From Notospermus geniculatus (taxonomy: Eukaryota; Nemertea; Pilidiophora; Heteronemertea; Lineidae), in assembly GCA_002633025.1 (NCBI GenBank), contig NMRB01003010.1, forward strand, positions 1-64,000: DNA of 64,000 nt. Direction: 5' to 3'. A program made the position numbers and the translations under genes. The notes below the pieces were generated by a model. It saw only the letters and a list, made by a program, of their open reading frames with translations. It made no database searches and had not been told where the DNA came from. Within the stretch, counting starts at the first letter, position 1, and the number at the start of each line of letters is the position of its first letter. Positions 12,500-25,039 of the stretch are shown here, piece by piece.

Positions 12500-13224
12500 C
12501 ATAGTGAATTCCCTGATAAAATGCAACTCTGGCTGAAGAAGGCAGAACTGCTAGGCTATAAGTAGTTCCTACTGGCATTGATTCAATACTTTCTTTGTTA
12601 GGATAAGAATTTCAGATATGATATTTTTGCGAAGAATATGCTGCAAAAATGGGGTGAGTGACTGCAGATGCAATTATGAAGCAGGTGGCTGTGTTCAGTA
12701 GCATTCGGCCCTTCCAATGGTAATTGTATTTAAGGGGACAATAGGAACAGCTCAGCCTTTTCAATTTCAGATAATTGATAGGGGTGCCATATCGTGGCTG
12801 ATTGATTTAGAAAAGTTGTAGAAAAATTAATCTGCTTTTTGTGAGCATGATGGGTGAAGATGAAGGAGGGGGATTCCTAGAAGATTGGGGTGATTGATCC
12901 CCGAAATAATCCACAAAATCTTTCTTGTAATGGAAGAAACTACTCAAAGAAGCCACAACCAGGCTGATAAGACATGCAACCGGTTCAGTTACGCTTTTGA
13001 TGTGGCTTCCTTTAGACTGAATGGCAATGAGTCAACCTCAAACATTTGGAATTTTGCACATCACCCGCAATTTGCATTTTGAGTGTCAAAGCCTTCCATA
13101 GATCAGCGGTTGTCATTCACACAAGGGAGTATCGTGACCTCGTTGTTGATAATCCAAATGTTGTAGCCTACATGATGGCAAACCCAACCTTACTCTCTAT
13201 TTGATGTCACATCAGGTTAGGAAA
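12500..13224. other. Unannotated stretch
   Basis: Nothing recognised. Confidence 0.5.
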
Positions 13225-13226
13225 TA

Positions 13227-13450
13227 CTGTGGTGTCGGAGTTACGCCGGATTGGGGGCGGTTCTATAGGCCTACATTATAACCCGCAGGTGCAGCCTTTC
13301 ATAAACCCGCAGGCCCACACCACAATTTTAGGACGCAGAGCCAACCCGAAATTCCCCAGAACCAATCGTGGGTCACGGCGTGACCATGTAATATGGTAAT
13401 AGCAAAATGGGCGGATACGGAGCCTGTCCGGCGTAACTCCGACACCACAG
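13227..13450. mobile_element. MITE with perfect 24-bp terminal inverted repeats and TA flanks
   Basis: CTGTGGTGTCGGAGTTACGC plus CGGA at the left end is repeated exactly in inverse orientation at the right end (13427-13450). TA flanks both ends (13225-13226, 13451-13452), as in Tc1/mariner-type insertion. Perfect repeats suggest a young element. The overlapping ORFs on the minus strand (13276-13605) are by-products. Confidence 0.9.
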
Positions 13451-13496
13451 TATAAGGAATTGCATGTGCTGTTGTTACACATGAGATAGAGGTTAA

Positions 13497-14029
13497 TGCA
13501 GGACTCACACGGGGACGGTTTTAAGGTGGTTTCAACATGGTTCAAAACCATGCTGAACTGCCCAAAAAGATGGTAGTTTGGTTTGGCACAAGTAGGTGAG
13601 AACAAGGTGTGGATAAGGTGGTGATGCGGTTGTCATCAAGGTAGACATGCGGTACAACTGTGGTCAAACGTGGTGTTAGAGGGGTCATGTACGGTGTTAA
13701 CACGGTCTTGTACGGTCCACGTGCGGTCCAGGGGATGTTGTGAGGTGCCCACAAGGTATTGGGGGCAACAACACGGTAGGCAGTTTTTCAGTGGTTCTGA
13801 AGGGTTATGAAAGGTGACAACACCGCAGCAACGAGGCAGCAAGTCGGTGGTTCCCGGTTTTGAGAACTGCCATGAAAATTTCTAATGTTTTGAAAATCTT
13901 GGGGTTTCGAAAACGACGTGGCGGTCAATGGCAAACACCCTCACGGTGTCTAGGCAGTGTCATTGAGGTTCAGCAATGTCTTGAACCGTGTTGAACCGCC
14001 TTCAAAACCGTCCCCGTATGAGGCCTGCT
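13497..14029. mobile_element. 533-bp foldback/MITE with ~50-bp inverted ends and TTAA/TAA flanks
   Basis: The left end TGCAGGACTCACACGGGGAC followed by GGTTTTAAGGTGGTT and CAACATGGTTCAA pairs with the right end up to TCCCCGTATGAGGCCTGC. TTAA is present on both sides (13493-13496 and 14029-14032), so the insertion could be TTAA (piggyBac-like) or TAA (Harbinger-like). The interior is unusually rich in GGTG-type trinucleotides. The minus-strand ORFs (13542-13842) arise from that composition. Confidence 0.8.
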
Positions 14030-14032
14030 TAA

Positions 14033-17000
14033 GGGCCCTCTCATTGCATGGAAAAGAGCAACGGAAATACTTCTTCATTGACACCTAGATAATGGGTGCC
14101 ATGAACGGCTAATGGCACCTATTGTAGGTACAGCTGCTACAGCAACAACTCTCTGGAGAGGAATGTCCTGTGTACAGAATGACTCTCTTTGACCAGTCAG
14201 GGACTAGGGCTCACCTCGTCAGACTGCCATATATCCTGTCAGATAGAGCAGGGTTCAGATAGTTAGTTCTCTTTATCTTTACAACCCTTGACACGAGACA
14301 GTCTCATGTTCTAATTATATGAACACATGGTCCAGCAAATCACGATACGTCCTAATGGAAACGTGATGAACACAGAGGGAGGACTTTGGTTCAGAGCCAA
14401 CCTTTGGGAAAACATGTAATTTCCCCATAGCGCGGCTCATTTCACCTTAACCATACATATCGTAATTGGATGCCGTCAATTGATATCTAAAATGTTGGTG
14501 ATCAATCCAAAGTATACATTCCAATATACGCTCCTAATATCCTAGGTCGTCTGCCAGAGCTTATGATCTTCAATAGCTCTTTGTGGTTGATTATTTTGAG
14601 TGATACTACCAAATCCCATGATCACTACGGCTCTGATGTATGTTCGCAACAAGATGTTATGTATTTTTGACTCTTGCCCTGCCAAGGGCACAAGTTTAAT
14701 CGAACAGATAAATAAGAAACAAACTTCAGCCACTATAAAAGAAATTTCATACATGATCCTTTTGTCATGCCCTCTTTTTTCACCCTGGCAGTCTTGAGTA
14801 TCAGTCAGATCATTGGGAAAGACTTATATGTCCACATGAGGATTATCAACCTTTCCTGAAAAAGAGCCTTAACAGCTTTGAGCTTCTTCGTACCTGATCA
14901 GCTCAACTTTTGTCATGGCAACGTTCCCTTGAATGTGGCATCTGATTTGTTTGTTTGGCTACACCTTGCATGGTGATACTCGTGCAATAGGGATCCTCGC
15001 TACGATAGAGGGCAGCTGACCGAAACAAAGTCCTATACAATGGACGCCTTTTGTGGGGGAAATTGATCAGGACAGGGATGTCAGTTTCATTTCAATAGTT
15101 TAACCACTAGTGACACCTATTGAGGCAGTGGGCTAGGGTCCTCACTGTTGAAAACATCTTTGTTTCACATACAAGAAACATAAAAAGAGAGGTTGCAGGG
15201 GAACATTTTCACCATGCAACTCATGAGCCTGTTGAATACGACAGCTTGAGCCGTGGGAACTGGAACATGAGGAATTTGTTTGAAAAAAACCTGTAGGTTC
15301 ATGTAAAAGAAACACAAAACCGGAAACAATGTGCAAGAAGCAAATGTCAACAAAGGAAGGGAGGCAAAAACTACCCCAGACTTATGGCCATTGACATCAC
15401 CAAACCCTTGTTCCATCATAGATATAGACACAGCGAAAATCACCCTTAGGTCTGTCTATCTGTATAATTGCAGCACCCAATGACGATACCATTGCTTTGT
15501 TGCCGCCATGCCATCACACGATCACACAAAGCCTGAGTCAGCTCAAACTTCACCATTAAGGCTCTCTCTCTCTCTCTTTCAACAGCGCAACCCAGACATT
15601 CATTTGATGCTGGTCAACATGACAGTTCATTATGACCACATGCAATCAGCGCTTATCAAACATTTTTTCCCTTTCATCCTCGGACTGATGCATTTCCATG
15701 CCATCCTCGCTAATTCCCTCATCTTGGTATTTATTTTCTTCTCCTTTCATCAATAAGGCACTGGAATGCCGGTGAGACACAATCAATTGTGGAGCCACGG
15801 AGACCATCAAAGCTATGCAAGTTCTTCTATTGGTTATGTCTCATAATAGCATGCTATATAGCGACCACAGTTCCCCCGGCATAACATGTCAAAATGCAAA
15901 CATCCACCCTCTGGGAAATTTCTGATATTCGTCCAAACGAAGATGAAGATGAAGAGAAAGAAATTTCCAAAATAACCAAAAAATATTTGTTTTCACGAGA
16001 AATAGGCAGAAAAATTTAATCTATAGGCAGTTTGGAGGTTTGGTTGTCTTCAAGAAAAACCATATTTATGTGCTATATTGTGAACTTTTTATGTACTCTA
16101 TCACGCACACTGGAAAACGCTGACATAACCCGGAAAAGTTCTGGGACTGTACGAATAAGCATTCGTAAACTTTACGGAGTGGGTAGCATCGTTCATTTGC
16201 GAGCACCATTTTGTATACTCTCAGGTAGAGGATTACCGGTAGTGTACCTGTAAAGTTACGAGGACTTTGCAAATAAGGTTCCTGGTGTCTCCATGTAAAT
16301 CTTAGTAGAATGAAAAGAAATGGTGAAATAAGAATTCATATCGAAAATAAAGAAGATCAGAAACATTTGTCACTAGTCTCAACAAAAGGTATTGAAAAGA
16401 CATATTTTGGAATGGGTTTCTGAGATTATAAAAGAAAGTTTCTCACACAGACCGAACTAACGTGACAATAATTTTTACCTCAACAATAAGAGATATTGGC
16501 AGAGACCCAGAAGAAGACAGCTCTACCCATTTCTCAATTCACAAAAGTCGATGAAATTAAATAGAGTGTAATTCCCGAGGATCAGATTCAGATGATTTGG
16601 AAGAACGATGTTACAGATGTAATATCAGTAATGGAGGGTCCGTTTGTGTCGGGTTGAACTTAGAGCCAATGTCTAGACATTGTGCTGAATGATTCAACAG
16701 AGTGCAGAGGATGAAGATTTTGCAGAACATGGTCTCTCAGGGGTCCCTTGTCCCCATTGTCCCTACCTACAATGTACCTAGGTGTCTATGTTTCTCCCCA
16801 GCTACCAATGTACACTTCTCATATTTCTTGATCCCTTTTATGATTTTTATAGGCAGATATTATTTTACTTTGCATATAGCTTACCTTTCTCTCAAAATTT
16901 TCCTACATTTCTATCCGTTATGTTCTGTTGAATTTTACAGGAAAACTCATCAGAGATCAGTATCAAGTAAGCAGGGTCGTTTGTGGATCATGCATCATCC

Positions 17001-17684
17001 AGACCAGAACCTTCCTTTTAAGTAACCCCTGCCAAGGAAGCGCATCATTGTTTTAGAGACACATATCATAGCCTACATTTTTCTCCAAGTTGTTTACAGG
17101 CCTGAGAATGGAATGTTGTGAAATGCAGCAATTAATAAATAATTGCAAAACATACCCATAACAAATCCAAAAGAATTCTCCAAATACATTTATGTGGAGG
17201 GAAAAAGTTTTCTTCTTTTGTACTGTAATTTGAACAATTAAGAAAAAAGAGCATTTCATATGTGCCTTGGGATATGTTACTCACATATCAATGGGAATGA
17301 TATTATACAAACAAATCACGCTGTAACAAAAATAGCATTGGCCCTAGGATGCTTGTTCACACTTGGTCCCCATGGTACGGTGGAAAACAAGTCATCGACC
17401 TCAAATATTTAGGGCTTCTTTCAGAATCGCCACATTTCAGGTGTATCAAAAGTTTGACTGAGGACCAAACGTATGAACTCTTTTTCTATACCTCAGGCTG
17501 CATTTCAAAGATTCTTTTCTTGATGGTAAATATTTGTGAAAGTATTCTACAATGCAAACAGGCAGGCTTTTTTGGGATGTTGGCTCCCAGTCTCAAACTT
17601 CTTATTTGTCTGAGCTCAACGGATGACTAATCACCCTTTTACAAATTGTTTTTGGAAGTTCTTTCTACATCATATCATATCATA
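14033..17684. other. Unannotated stretch
   Basis: Several open frames of 60-107 codons occur on both strands, some hydrophobic, none with recognisable motifs. A short CT microsatellite lies near 15571-15585. Confidence 0.5.
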
Positions 17685-17862
17685 AACACAAAGGTCGTCT
17701 CTGAATTTCACAAATTTTCGACCCCAATCCGACGGGGTTTTCCTCAGGCACTTTCTAGAAGATCCAAGGAGTGAAAGTGCCTGAGTTAGCTTCTAGAAAG
17801 TGCCTGAGGAAGACCCCGATTGGGGTCGAAAATTTGTGAAATTCAGAGACGACCTTTGTGTT
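17685..17862. mobile_element. 178-bp near-perfect hairpin element with 7-8-bp target duplication
   Basis: The left arm begins AACACAAAGGTCGTCTCTG and continues for ~75 bp to CACTTTCTAGAAG. The right arm is its inverse except for a ~4-bp indel in the GACCCCGAT stretch. The loop is ~28 bp. Both borders carry ATATCAT (left ATATCATA, right ATATCATT), fitting an 8-bp duplication with one mismatch. Confidence 0.9.
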
Positions 17863-20800
17863 ATATCATTTTATGTGTCGATCTTTGTGCTTTTCTTTGG
17901 ATATCATATCATAACCCAACCATTCCGTTCAGTAAGCCACCACAGCATAGTAAAGTACCCAAGGTAGAGGTGTTTCCCAACCTACGCTTATGACAAGGAC
18001 ACAGTAAATACTGACCTAAATGATTTTTTCATCTTCTGCCAAGCTTCAGAGGCAAATAGAACACAAGAGCCCTTTAATCATATTAATGGCACATTATTTG
18101 ACAAACAGTACATGCAAGTGGTACCATTATAATGATTGATCCCTTCTTTTAATGTGATTAATGCTTTCCCGCCCAATGATATACTTAGTATCTGAACTCG
18201 GTGTAATCTGGTGAAAGTGTGAGGTACGATGTAGAATACAATGGTATGCCAGGCATTGATTTCCATTGGGTGTTGTGTTTTTCTACAGAAGGAAAGAATT
18301 GATACACCAAGTCTTCCCGCTCAAAATCTATCATGAAGTTTTAATTTTCCAAGGAATTTCATTTTACAAGCTCAGCAGGTGCACAACTTTCTCCAAATTC
18401 ATACCAATTAACCCAACAATAAGGAAAATGTGCAAGAACTTGGGTTCACTTTGAACTCCACTGGAGAGAGAATTCTACCAGCTTTATCAACTAGGCATCA
18501 GGGTGTGCCAGGGAATGCCATTAAGTGATATATGATGGGTTAGATAACTTGGGGTGCATGAGCAAAGATGAGTAAGGGTATTACTCATGGCAGGTCCTAA
18601 GGGACTTTATGACCTAACGCAAGATATTCTAGCTTTCTTAAGATGATATTACTGCTTTTATTGCTAAGGATATTACCACCAGCAAGATGCTGAAGTTGCC
18701 GTTGGTGAATGGAGATGTACCGTTGGCAAATCGCGAAGCTACGATCGAGCTGTCACACATGATTGTCGTCTATTATTTACCCTCTGGCAAGTTATTGAGT
18801 TCTTAAACCAAAAAAGTTCTCGCCTTGGTGTAGGGAACATTGGTGAATTTGCATGCCATTCGAACTAAGGAATATCACCCAAAGGGAAATAATGTGCGAG
18901 TGAAATTTCGCTAATGGCTGCAACTGACCATCTCAGACAATTATAACCTGTGGTGAAATCAAAAGTCAATTCCTTGATGTAATTGCACTAGTTTGACAAC
19001 TAGGATTGGCATGGCCTTCAGGACATGAACTCACATCTCAGAATGAACTTGCGTGTCATGAATGAATTGATCTAATTATCTTTCGTATTGAACCATCGCA
19101 CAGCGAATTTTTGCCAATAGCAAGGTCACGTTTTTATAGATCACGCCATTGGCAATTTTGTGAGCCCTGTTCAACCAACCATTTTTTTCATCGCAGAACT
19201 GTGCAAAGGAAGAACATGAAGTATTGAGATCTTAAGTGATGAAAAACAAAATTTTGAGGTCATTTTGAAAGTGTTCGTAGGTCAGTCAGAAAACTGTGAA
19301 TAGAACTAAATGAATGGCAACAGTCCTGGTAACCTTAAGATACTGGACCTCTTCGGCGTCGACAGCAAGGTTGCACGTCAGTCGCCTACGATGGTCGTGC
19401 ATCTTAGTAGCGGACATTAGGAGGGCAACGTTCCAGTCTTCATGGTCATTCTTTATGGCTTGTCATTTCATGCAATGATAAGATGATAGTTCTTCTGCCT
19501 TTCACACAATTGGAATAATGAATTACAAACTCCTGATAAATTTCACCCATAGCACTTCATTTACATTTGTTATGCAAGCAGAACATTTAACTGTCTGTTG
19601 TACTCAGGTTCTGGAAAACCTTTCACTTTTTATTCCATTTACCCTAAGGTGCACGTCAACACACAATGTAGGCAGCATTATTGGAAAATCTATACCGATG
19701 TATTGACAGTTTCGATGTGTTTTTTATCAAAGGGTAGCAGTGAACACTGTAGGTAATTGCCGCGATGTATACTGTGGCAGGGGAGGTCAGAGAAGATAGG
19801 TTGTTCACTCCAAGAGTACCTGTCTCCCAAAAGACACGAAAAAATGCTGAGAGAGAAAGGATGTTGATGAGCCTGACAAACTCCAAAGTGGGATTTGACA
19901 GCTTACAACAGATGTCAGCCAAGGAAGTCCAAGCAGTGACAAGCAAGAGATTGTGTCAGTCAATGGAGCGTGGGGATGTCGGGGTAGCACAAGTCAATGG
20001 TATACAGGAGTGACAGGAGACGAAGATACTTGTTCTAATCAAAGGTAGATAGGGACATCCTCCCACAGCAGGGCTTGGTCTCGTTCCTATACTAGTAAAC
20101 TCATGTCAGAGTGGATGAAGAGTAGCGCGGTAAAAATCCCTGTAGTTGGAGGATGATAGGGAAGTCTTGGTGTAATTGAGCCAAATCTAATTGAGGGGGA
20201 ACTGGAATGCAAGTGAAAGAAGTAAAAATCACAGGTGACGTTGACGATTGGGTCACTCACTGAAGACATTTCATGGTGCACAGACGAGAATTTGGATGTA
20301 AAATTTTTTCACTCCAGTAGGTGAAAAACTAACTTATTTTATACAGGAGTTGATGTAAGGTAATAGGGTAATGGTTTTCTTCTCAAAGATATGTCAATAC
20401 TGCGGTTGAAAAACGCAGCAATTAATCCAAAGACGGCTTTAACCTGATATCCCTCCTCTGGGAAAGCCATTGCCTTGGAGACAAACCATATATTTTGACC
20501 ACCGTGGCGAAAGACTTCTCATAAGAAAGTAAAAGCTCCAAACAGGGTCTCCTTTCTTTCATTTTGAGAGATCAATCACTTTTTTTTAGAGAAGAGGTAA
20601 TTTTATATGCGATAACCAGAATCGGAAACACTCACAGTCCAGAAAACAAGTGGGTTGAGATGTCATGACAACAATGGCAACCCTTTATCTATCTGAAACC
20701 CTTACAAATACAGGGAGATAAAGCACGTTGAGCTGGAAATACAAATACATTTGTGACCGTTCCTGTACGTACAAGATGTGGTAACTCCACTCAAGGGAGC

Positions 20801-22674
20801 ATGGAATGGACCACTGAAGAACATGGCAGATGACTGTCAGATTGGTTGGTCATATACACTCAACAAGATCAGATACCCAGTCCGTACATGCCACGGTCAT
20901 ATTACCACAGATATCAGGAAATAAGGTATTGGTATAGTGCGTTCCAAAGTACTTTAACCTTGGTTGATGGAGAGTATAGAGTAACCCATAGATGAAGGTT
21001 ATGTGTAGTTCTGATGCACAAAAAGAGCTAATATAGGCCCGATGTATGGCTACAAGTAAAAATAAAAACAAAATTGGCGTACAAAAGGCTAGGAGAGTGG
21101 GTGTGTCAAAGAAGAAGAGGAATGCCAAGAAATATGAAGCAAGGTGTAGGCATAAGTCGACTGAATAACCCAGAGGGTCATGATGTAGGCTTCAGCAGGC
21201 AAGGCAAGCCCTGATGATGGAGTCAATGTGGGTGACTTGCTTTGACATCTCATCTGTTTATCTGATGGCAGCTTTGACACCATAGCATGGCTTAGAAGAC
21301 TGAAAAGGAACTCCAGGGCTAATACAGATACAAACCCTAGGGAAGGATCATATTGAGAGGAAGATACCTTATGCAGTAGGTACTTATCTCATTGTTAGTG
21401 ATCAATCCAAAAAAACTTCTGTTTTGAGAACAATGCAATATTAAATTCAGAGGTGCGGACCATGTTATGACTTTATTGGCTCGCAGATTCAGGTTTATAA
21501 TCCAGGATGGTGTGTTGGAAGGTATCTGGCTGACAGCTTACTGGCTGGTATCTTGGCTGACAGCTTACTGGTGTATGTTTCAAATCACCCCAGCATCAAT
21601 AACCTTTCTGGTCTGATCTTGGGCAGGAGGCCGTTTGTGAAAAAGAAGCAACAGTTCCCTAGGAAAGGCAACAAAGCGATGGACAAAAACAGAATTTTGG
21701 ATTGGATTTGCCCTCAGCATCATAGTGCTCAAAATCCAGCGACTGCAAAATGAATACATTGTAGCTCTCCCCATTAAAAACATCTTCTGACTTTCAAGGT
21801 TAACCTGCACTACCTCAAGCAGCTTTCTCTTTCACATGAGACCTGAATATGGGATATTTGATGATATTCAGAGGGTTCAAGACCTTTAAGTTGAATGGTT
21901 AACCCTCCTTCACCCATGCCATGCTTCAGTCATCTGGTCTACATACAATATGTACAACACCAGACAATTTATGAATCGGCAAGTCCAACCAAAGTTTTGG
22001 GAATAAGATTTGACGATTTAACCTCACGACCTCAGATAATTCGTTTGGAGTGCTGCTAAGGACAATTTCATAGCGCAACACATAGATGAAAACAGAGCTG
22101 ATGTAACATTTTTCTATGTCACTGTATTGGAAACAGAAACATTTCCACCCTGCTTTTAAACTATTGGCTGTTTTATCAATACGATTGAATTAAAAAGTGG
22201 GAAACTTTTAGTTGCAAATATTGAAATTTTTACTCTAAATTTACTTTATATTTTAATGTACAATGAGAAAAACAAAGGATTTAAAACCCCTCGTTATAGG
22301 TGCTTTTAGAAGCACGATCATGCCATACTTTTCCCCCAGGTACTGCCTACATGTTTCCTATAAGGAGGACAAGAGAACATCACTATAGCCTGAAGAATAA
22401 AATGATTGAACAGGAAAGAGGAAAGAAGGGATTCCATGGTTCACACGAGTTGAAGCTGAGCATGATGATAGGGAAATCTGTGGGATAATGTACGCAGTGT
22501 GTATGTACGTGGGTGATAATAAAGACACTGTACATGAATTCCACAACCATCATGCCTCTGAGGCAACCCTGGTGAAAAGTAACTTGCTATTGTTGAGGTT
22601 ACGGTAACTCATGAAATCAGGCAGGTTGCTGTTATTCATGAAATGTGACAATCCTATGCACCCTAAGTGGCAAA
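17863..22674. other. Unannotated stretch
   Basis: No gene or mobile element was recognised. Near 21521-21572 a ~26-bp segment containing TGGCTGACAGCTTACTGG is tandemly duplicated. Charged open frames at 19765-20013 (+) have no recognisable domain. Confidence 0.45.
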
Positions 22675-22975
22675 GAAATGGTCCATGGACCATGTGCTCA
22701 CCTGTGTGAATTCTGTACCAGAAGAACAAATGACAAATGTTAAATCGAAATGTTCCTTCCCGGGCAAGCATTGAGCTGCAGGTACAGAGGGGACCCAGAC
22801 ACCTTATCACAAGATATTATGTCAAATAGCCACAAAATGTGGCTATTTGTACGAGTACAAGTACATTTGTACAAAACGTGCCCTGCTAACAGACGACGGA
22901 CGACGATGGACAATGACGGACGACAGATGCTGTACCATCGTAATACATGTAGCTCACCCCGGTGAGCTAAAAATG
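22675..22975. repeat. Interspersed repeat, long copy (GGTCCATGGACC ... GGTGAGCTAAAAATG)
   Basis: Same ends as 4752-4862, but with ~190 bp of additional interior. The interior has a GACGGACGACGATGGAC-rich stretch and a perfect small hairpin (22823-22849: 12-bp arms CAAATAGCCACA, 3-base loop). A new element follows 12 bp after its right end. Confidence 0.75.
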
Positions 22976-22987
22976 CAATACAGGATA

Positions 22988-23205
22988 TTCCTCTAAAGGA
23001 GTGCAGCACCTGACGGGACACGCGTCATGACGTCCCGCACGTCACTTCATGATGGCTTGGGGCGAGACGAAAAAAATCAGATTGTTTCACGATGTCATGA
23101 TCGCTGAAACAACCGGATTTTTTTTCGAGTGACGTCATGGCTTCAGAAAATATGTGCGGGACGTGATGACGCTGTCCCGTCAGGTGCTGCACTCTTTTAG
23201 AGGAA
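22988..23205. mobile_element. 218-bp MITE with long inverted ends, TA flanks
   Basis: TTCCTCTAAAGGAGTGCAGC and the following CACCTGACGGGACA...GTCCCGCAC are repeated inversely at the right end with few mismatches, giving ~55-bp arms. TA lies at 22986-22987 and 23206-23207. The interior also contains an inverted pair around AAAAATC...GTTTC. No transposase. Confidence 0.88.
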
Positions 23206-23207
23206 TA

Positions 23208-23700
23208 GAGTCTATTGTGTAAGTGACGAAAATGTGTATCAAATGGATGTTTCAGATGGCACATTATGTGTAATCATTTATTTGGCCTGCACAACTGCAA
23301 CCAACACAAGAGGACATTACTCGAAATGCACCAAGACCCACCGAGAGGCAATCACAAAACCAATGACAGGCAAGATTGGATAAATATTTACTCCAGGAAT
23401 AGTGTAGTCATTATTGACAATTACCACGGATATTTGGTGGCTGATGGCATTACCACGTGAAAGTATCAAATCATTGGAAGGTTGAAGAAACGGAATGGCA
23501 AACCTGATGAATGTTTTGCTACAATGGAAATGGGCAGATCACATATCGTTGATTCATTTCAACCAAAGATTACCTCCTGCTGAATGGCACTGACAACCAG
23601 CTAGAATGCATGCTGCCAATGGTCGTCTGATGGTTGAGAAAAGGCCAATGTGTACGTGACCAAAGGCAAAAGATGGAAAAACATATGGGCAGAAATGCTG
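23208..23700. other. Unannotated stretch
   Basis: A minus-strand CDC tripeptide near 23347 was checked as a possible EGF exon and did not fit. Nothing else was recognised. Confidence 0.45.
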
Positions 23701-24048
23701 AGGAGGGAATGAAATCTTCAAAACACAAGACGAAAACCAAGAGTTGGCCAAAAAGTGAAAGGACAGCTGAGGAGGGAAAGGAAACCTTCAGAACACAAGA
23801 CGAAAACCAAGAGTGGGCCAAAAAGTGAAAGGACAACCAAGGAGGGAATGAAATCTTCAAAACACAAGATGAAAACCAAGAGTGGACCAAAAAGTGAAAG
23901 GACAGCCGAGGAGGGAATGAAATCTTCAAAACACAAGACGAAAACCAAGAGTGGGCCAAAAAGTGAAAGGACAGCTGAGGATCGGGAATAAATTCGTCAA
24001 AACACAAGACGAAAACCAAGAGTGGGCCAAAAAGTGAAAGGACAGCTG
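23701..24048. repeat. Minisatellite, 5 units of ~69 bp
   Basis: Units starting with AGGAGGGAATGAAATCTTCA lie at 23701, 23770, 23840, 23909 and 23978 (spacings 70, 69 or 71 bp). Because 69 is divisible by three, both strands stay open: a Lys/Ser/Thr-rich frame on plus and a 192-codon Phe/Ser/Leu-rich frame on minus (23570-24148). A one-base length change in unit 2 shifts the frame, which argues against coding. Confidence 0.93.
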
Positions 24049-25033
24049 AGAGGAAGCAAATATCTGATTCTTTGATGACCTTTCTGAGAGCTAATTCGCC
24101 AAAGCAACAGAGAGGGTGAAATGTCCTTAACCAATGACGCTTAATCAACAGTCAAATCAGCAATCCACCAGTAATAATTTTGAAAAGATCAACATGATAG
24201 ATTTTTCCACTTTGATAGCTGAGCATAATGACTATCCTTGGAATGAAATGAATGAAGCTACCAAGATTTGACATCACATTGTCGAGCTCTCCAAGTCCAA
24301 GGTCAACCAATATCATTGTGCCACAAAGAACCCATGGAAATATGTGGAGATTGAAAATATGATATCTGGTGTGTGGTGTAGATTTTCCGACTTGAGCAAT
24401 GACACTGGCCATCTCAAGGGAGAGCAGGCGATCCAACATTCTTGCCTTTTTTCTTCCGATATTTCTTTCAACAAGGCCAACAACAACATGGTATCGTGTG
24501 GAAAGATTCACGAGGGATTTCTGTGTGTGTGAAGTGTGGTAGCAGAGAGGTCAGTGGTTTTTGAGTCAAGTTCAGCCTGAAAAACAACAAATTGAACGAA
24601 TCTGATCCTCAGAGACAATCCTGAAACAGAAATTTTTGTATTCCTTAAAGCTGAAAAGGAGCAACTAATACACAAATCCAATACATCAACCACTTACAAC
24701 ATCAATGGAAGGCAGAGCTTGAATACATCTAACAATATGGCCACAAATAGATAAATATTTTTCATATGACTTAAGTTAAAATAATTTGAAACTTAAGTAA
24801 ACCCATTTCATGTATAGGTCCTTTTCATCCATTATGTATAACCTACATGTAGGCCTCCATCAAGAAAGGGCTTGAAGGCATCAATCGAAGAATCTTATCT
24901 AAATGCTGTGTGCATTTCATCAATCTATCTAACTTTTTCAATTTTAGATATTTTTTTTAAACATTTACTTTAATTTTACTTTCAATTAGTGATTCATAAA
25001 TTGAAATTGAGCACTTAAAGGAAAAGATGTCAA
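24049..25033 (-). other. Presumed neurexin intron, downstream side
   Basis: No recognisable exon was found. I looked for the EGF and sixth LNS domain that should follow in the gene. A 119-codon open frame on the minus strand (24152-24511) has no LamG or EGF motifs. An acceptor-like pyrimidine tract plus AG occurs near 24577 on the minus strand, but the sequence behind it has no matching domain or donor. Confidence 0.5.
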
Positions 25034-25039
25034 ACTTAC
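25034..25039 (-). other. 5' splice site (donor) of the neurexin exon
   Basis: On the minus strand the coding sequence for EGCN plus one G is followed by GTAAGT, a consensus donor. Reading through gives an unrelated hydrophobic tail and then a stop, so the splice is needed. The phase (1) equals that of the upstream intron, so the exon is symmetric. Confidence 0.9.

Noticed and set aside
13276-13842. Overlapping minus-strand frames rich in Pro/Thr/His
   Set aside because: All fall within two adjacent MITEs with clear inverted ends.
23330-23400. Minus-strand CDC tripeptide considered as a neurexin EGF exon
   Set aside because: Surrounding residues lack the EGF cysteine spacing and the conserved glycine/aromatic positions.
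23570-24148. 192-codon minus-strand frame with repeated SFHFLAHSWFSSCVLKISF blocks
   Set aside because: It is the translation of the 69-bp minisatellite; the opposite strand is also open and unit 2 has a frame-changing length difference.
24152-24511. 119-codon minus-strand frame downstream of the neurexin exon, considered as a further exon
   Set aside because: No EGF or LamG motif, no cysteine pattern, no clear splice sites.
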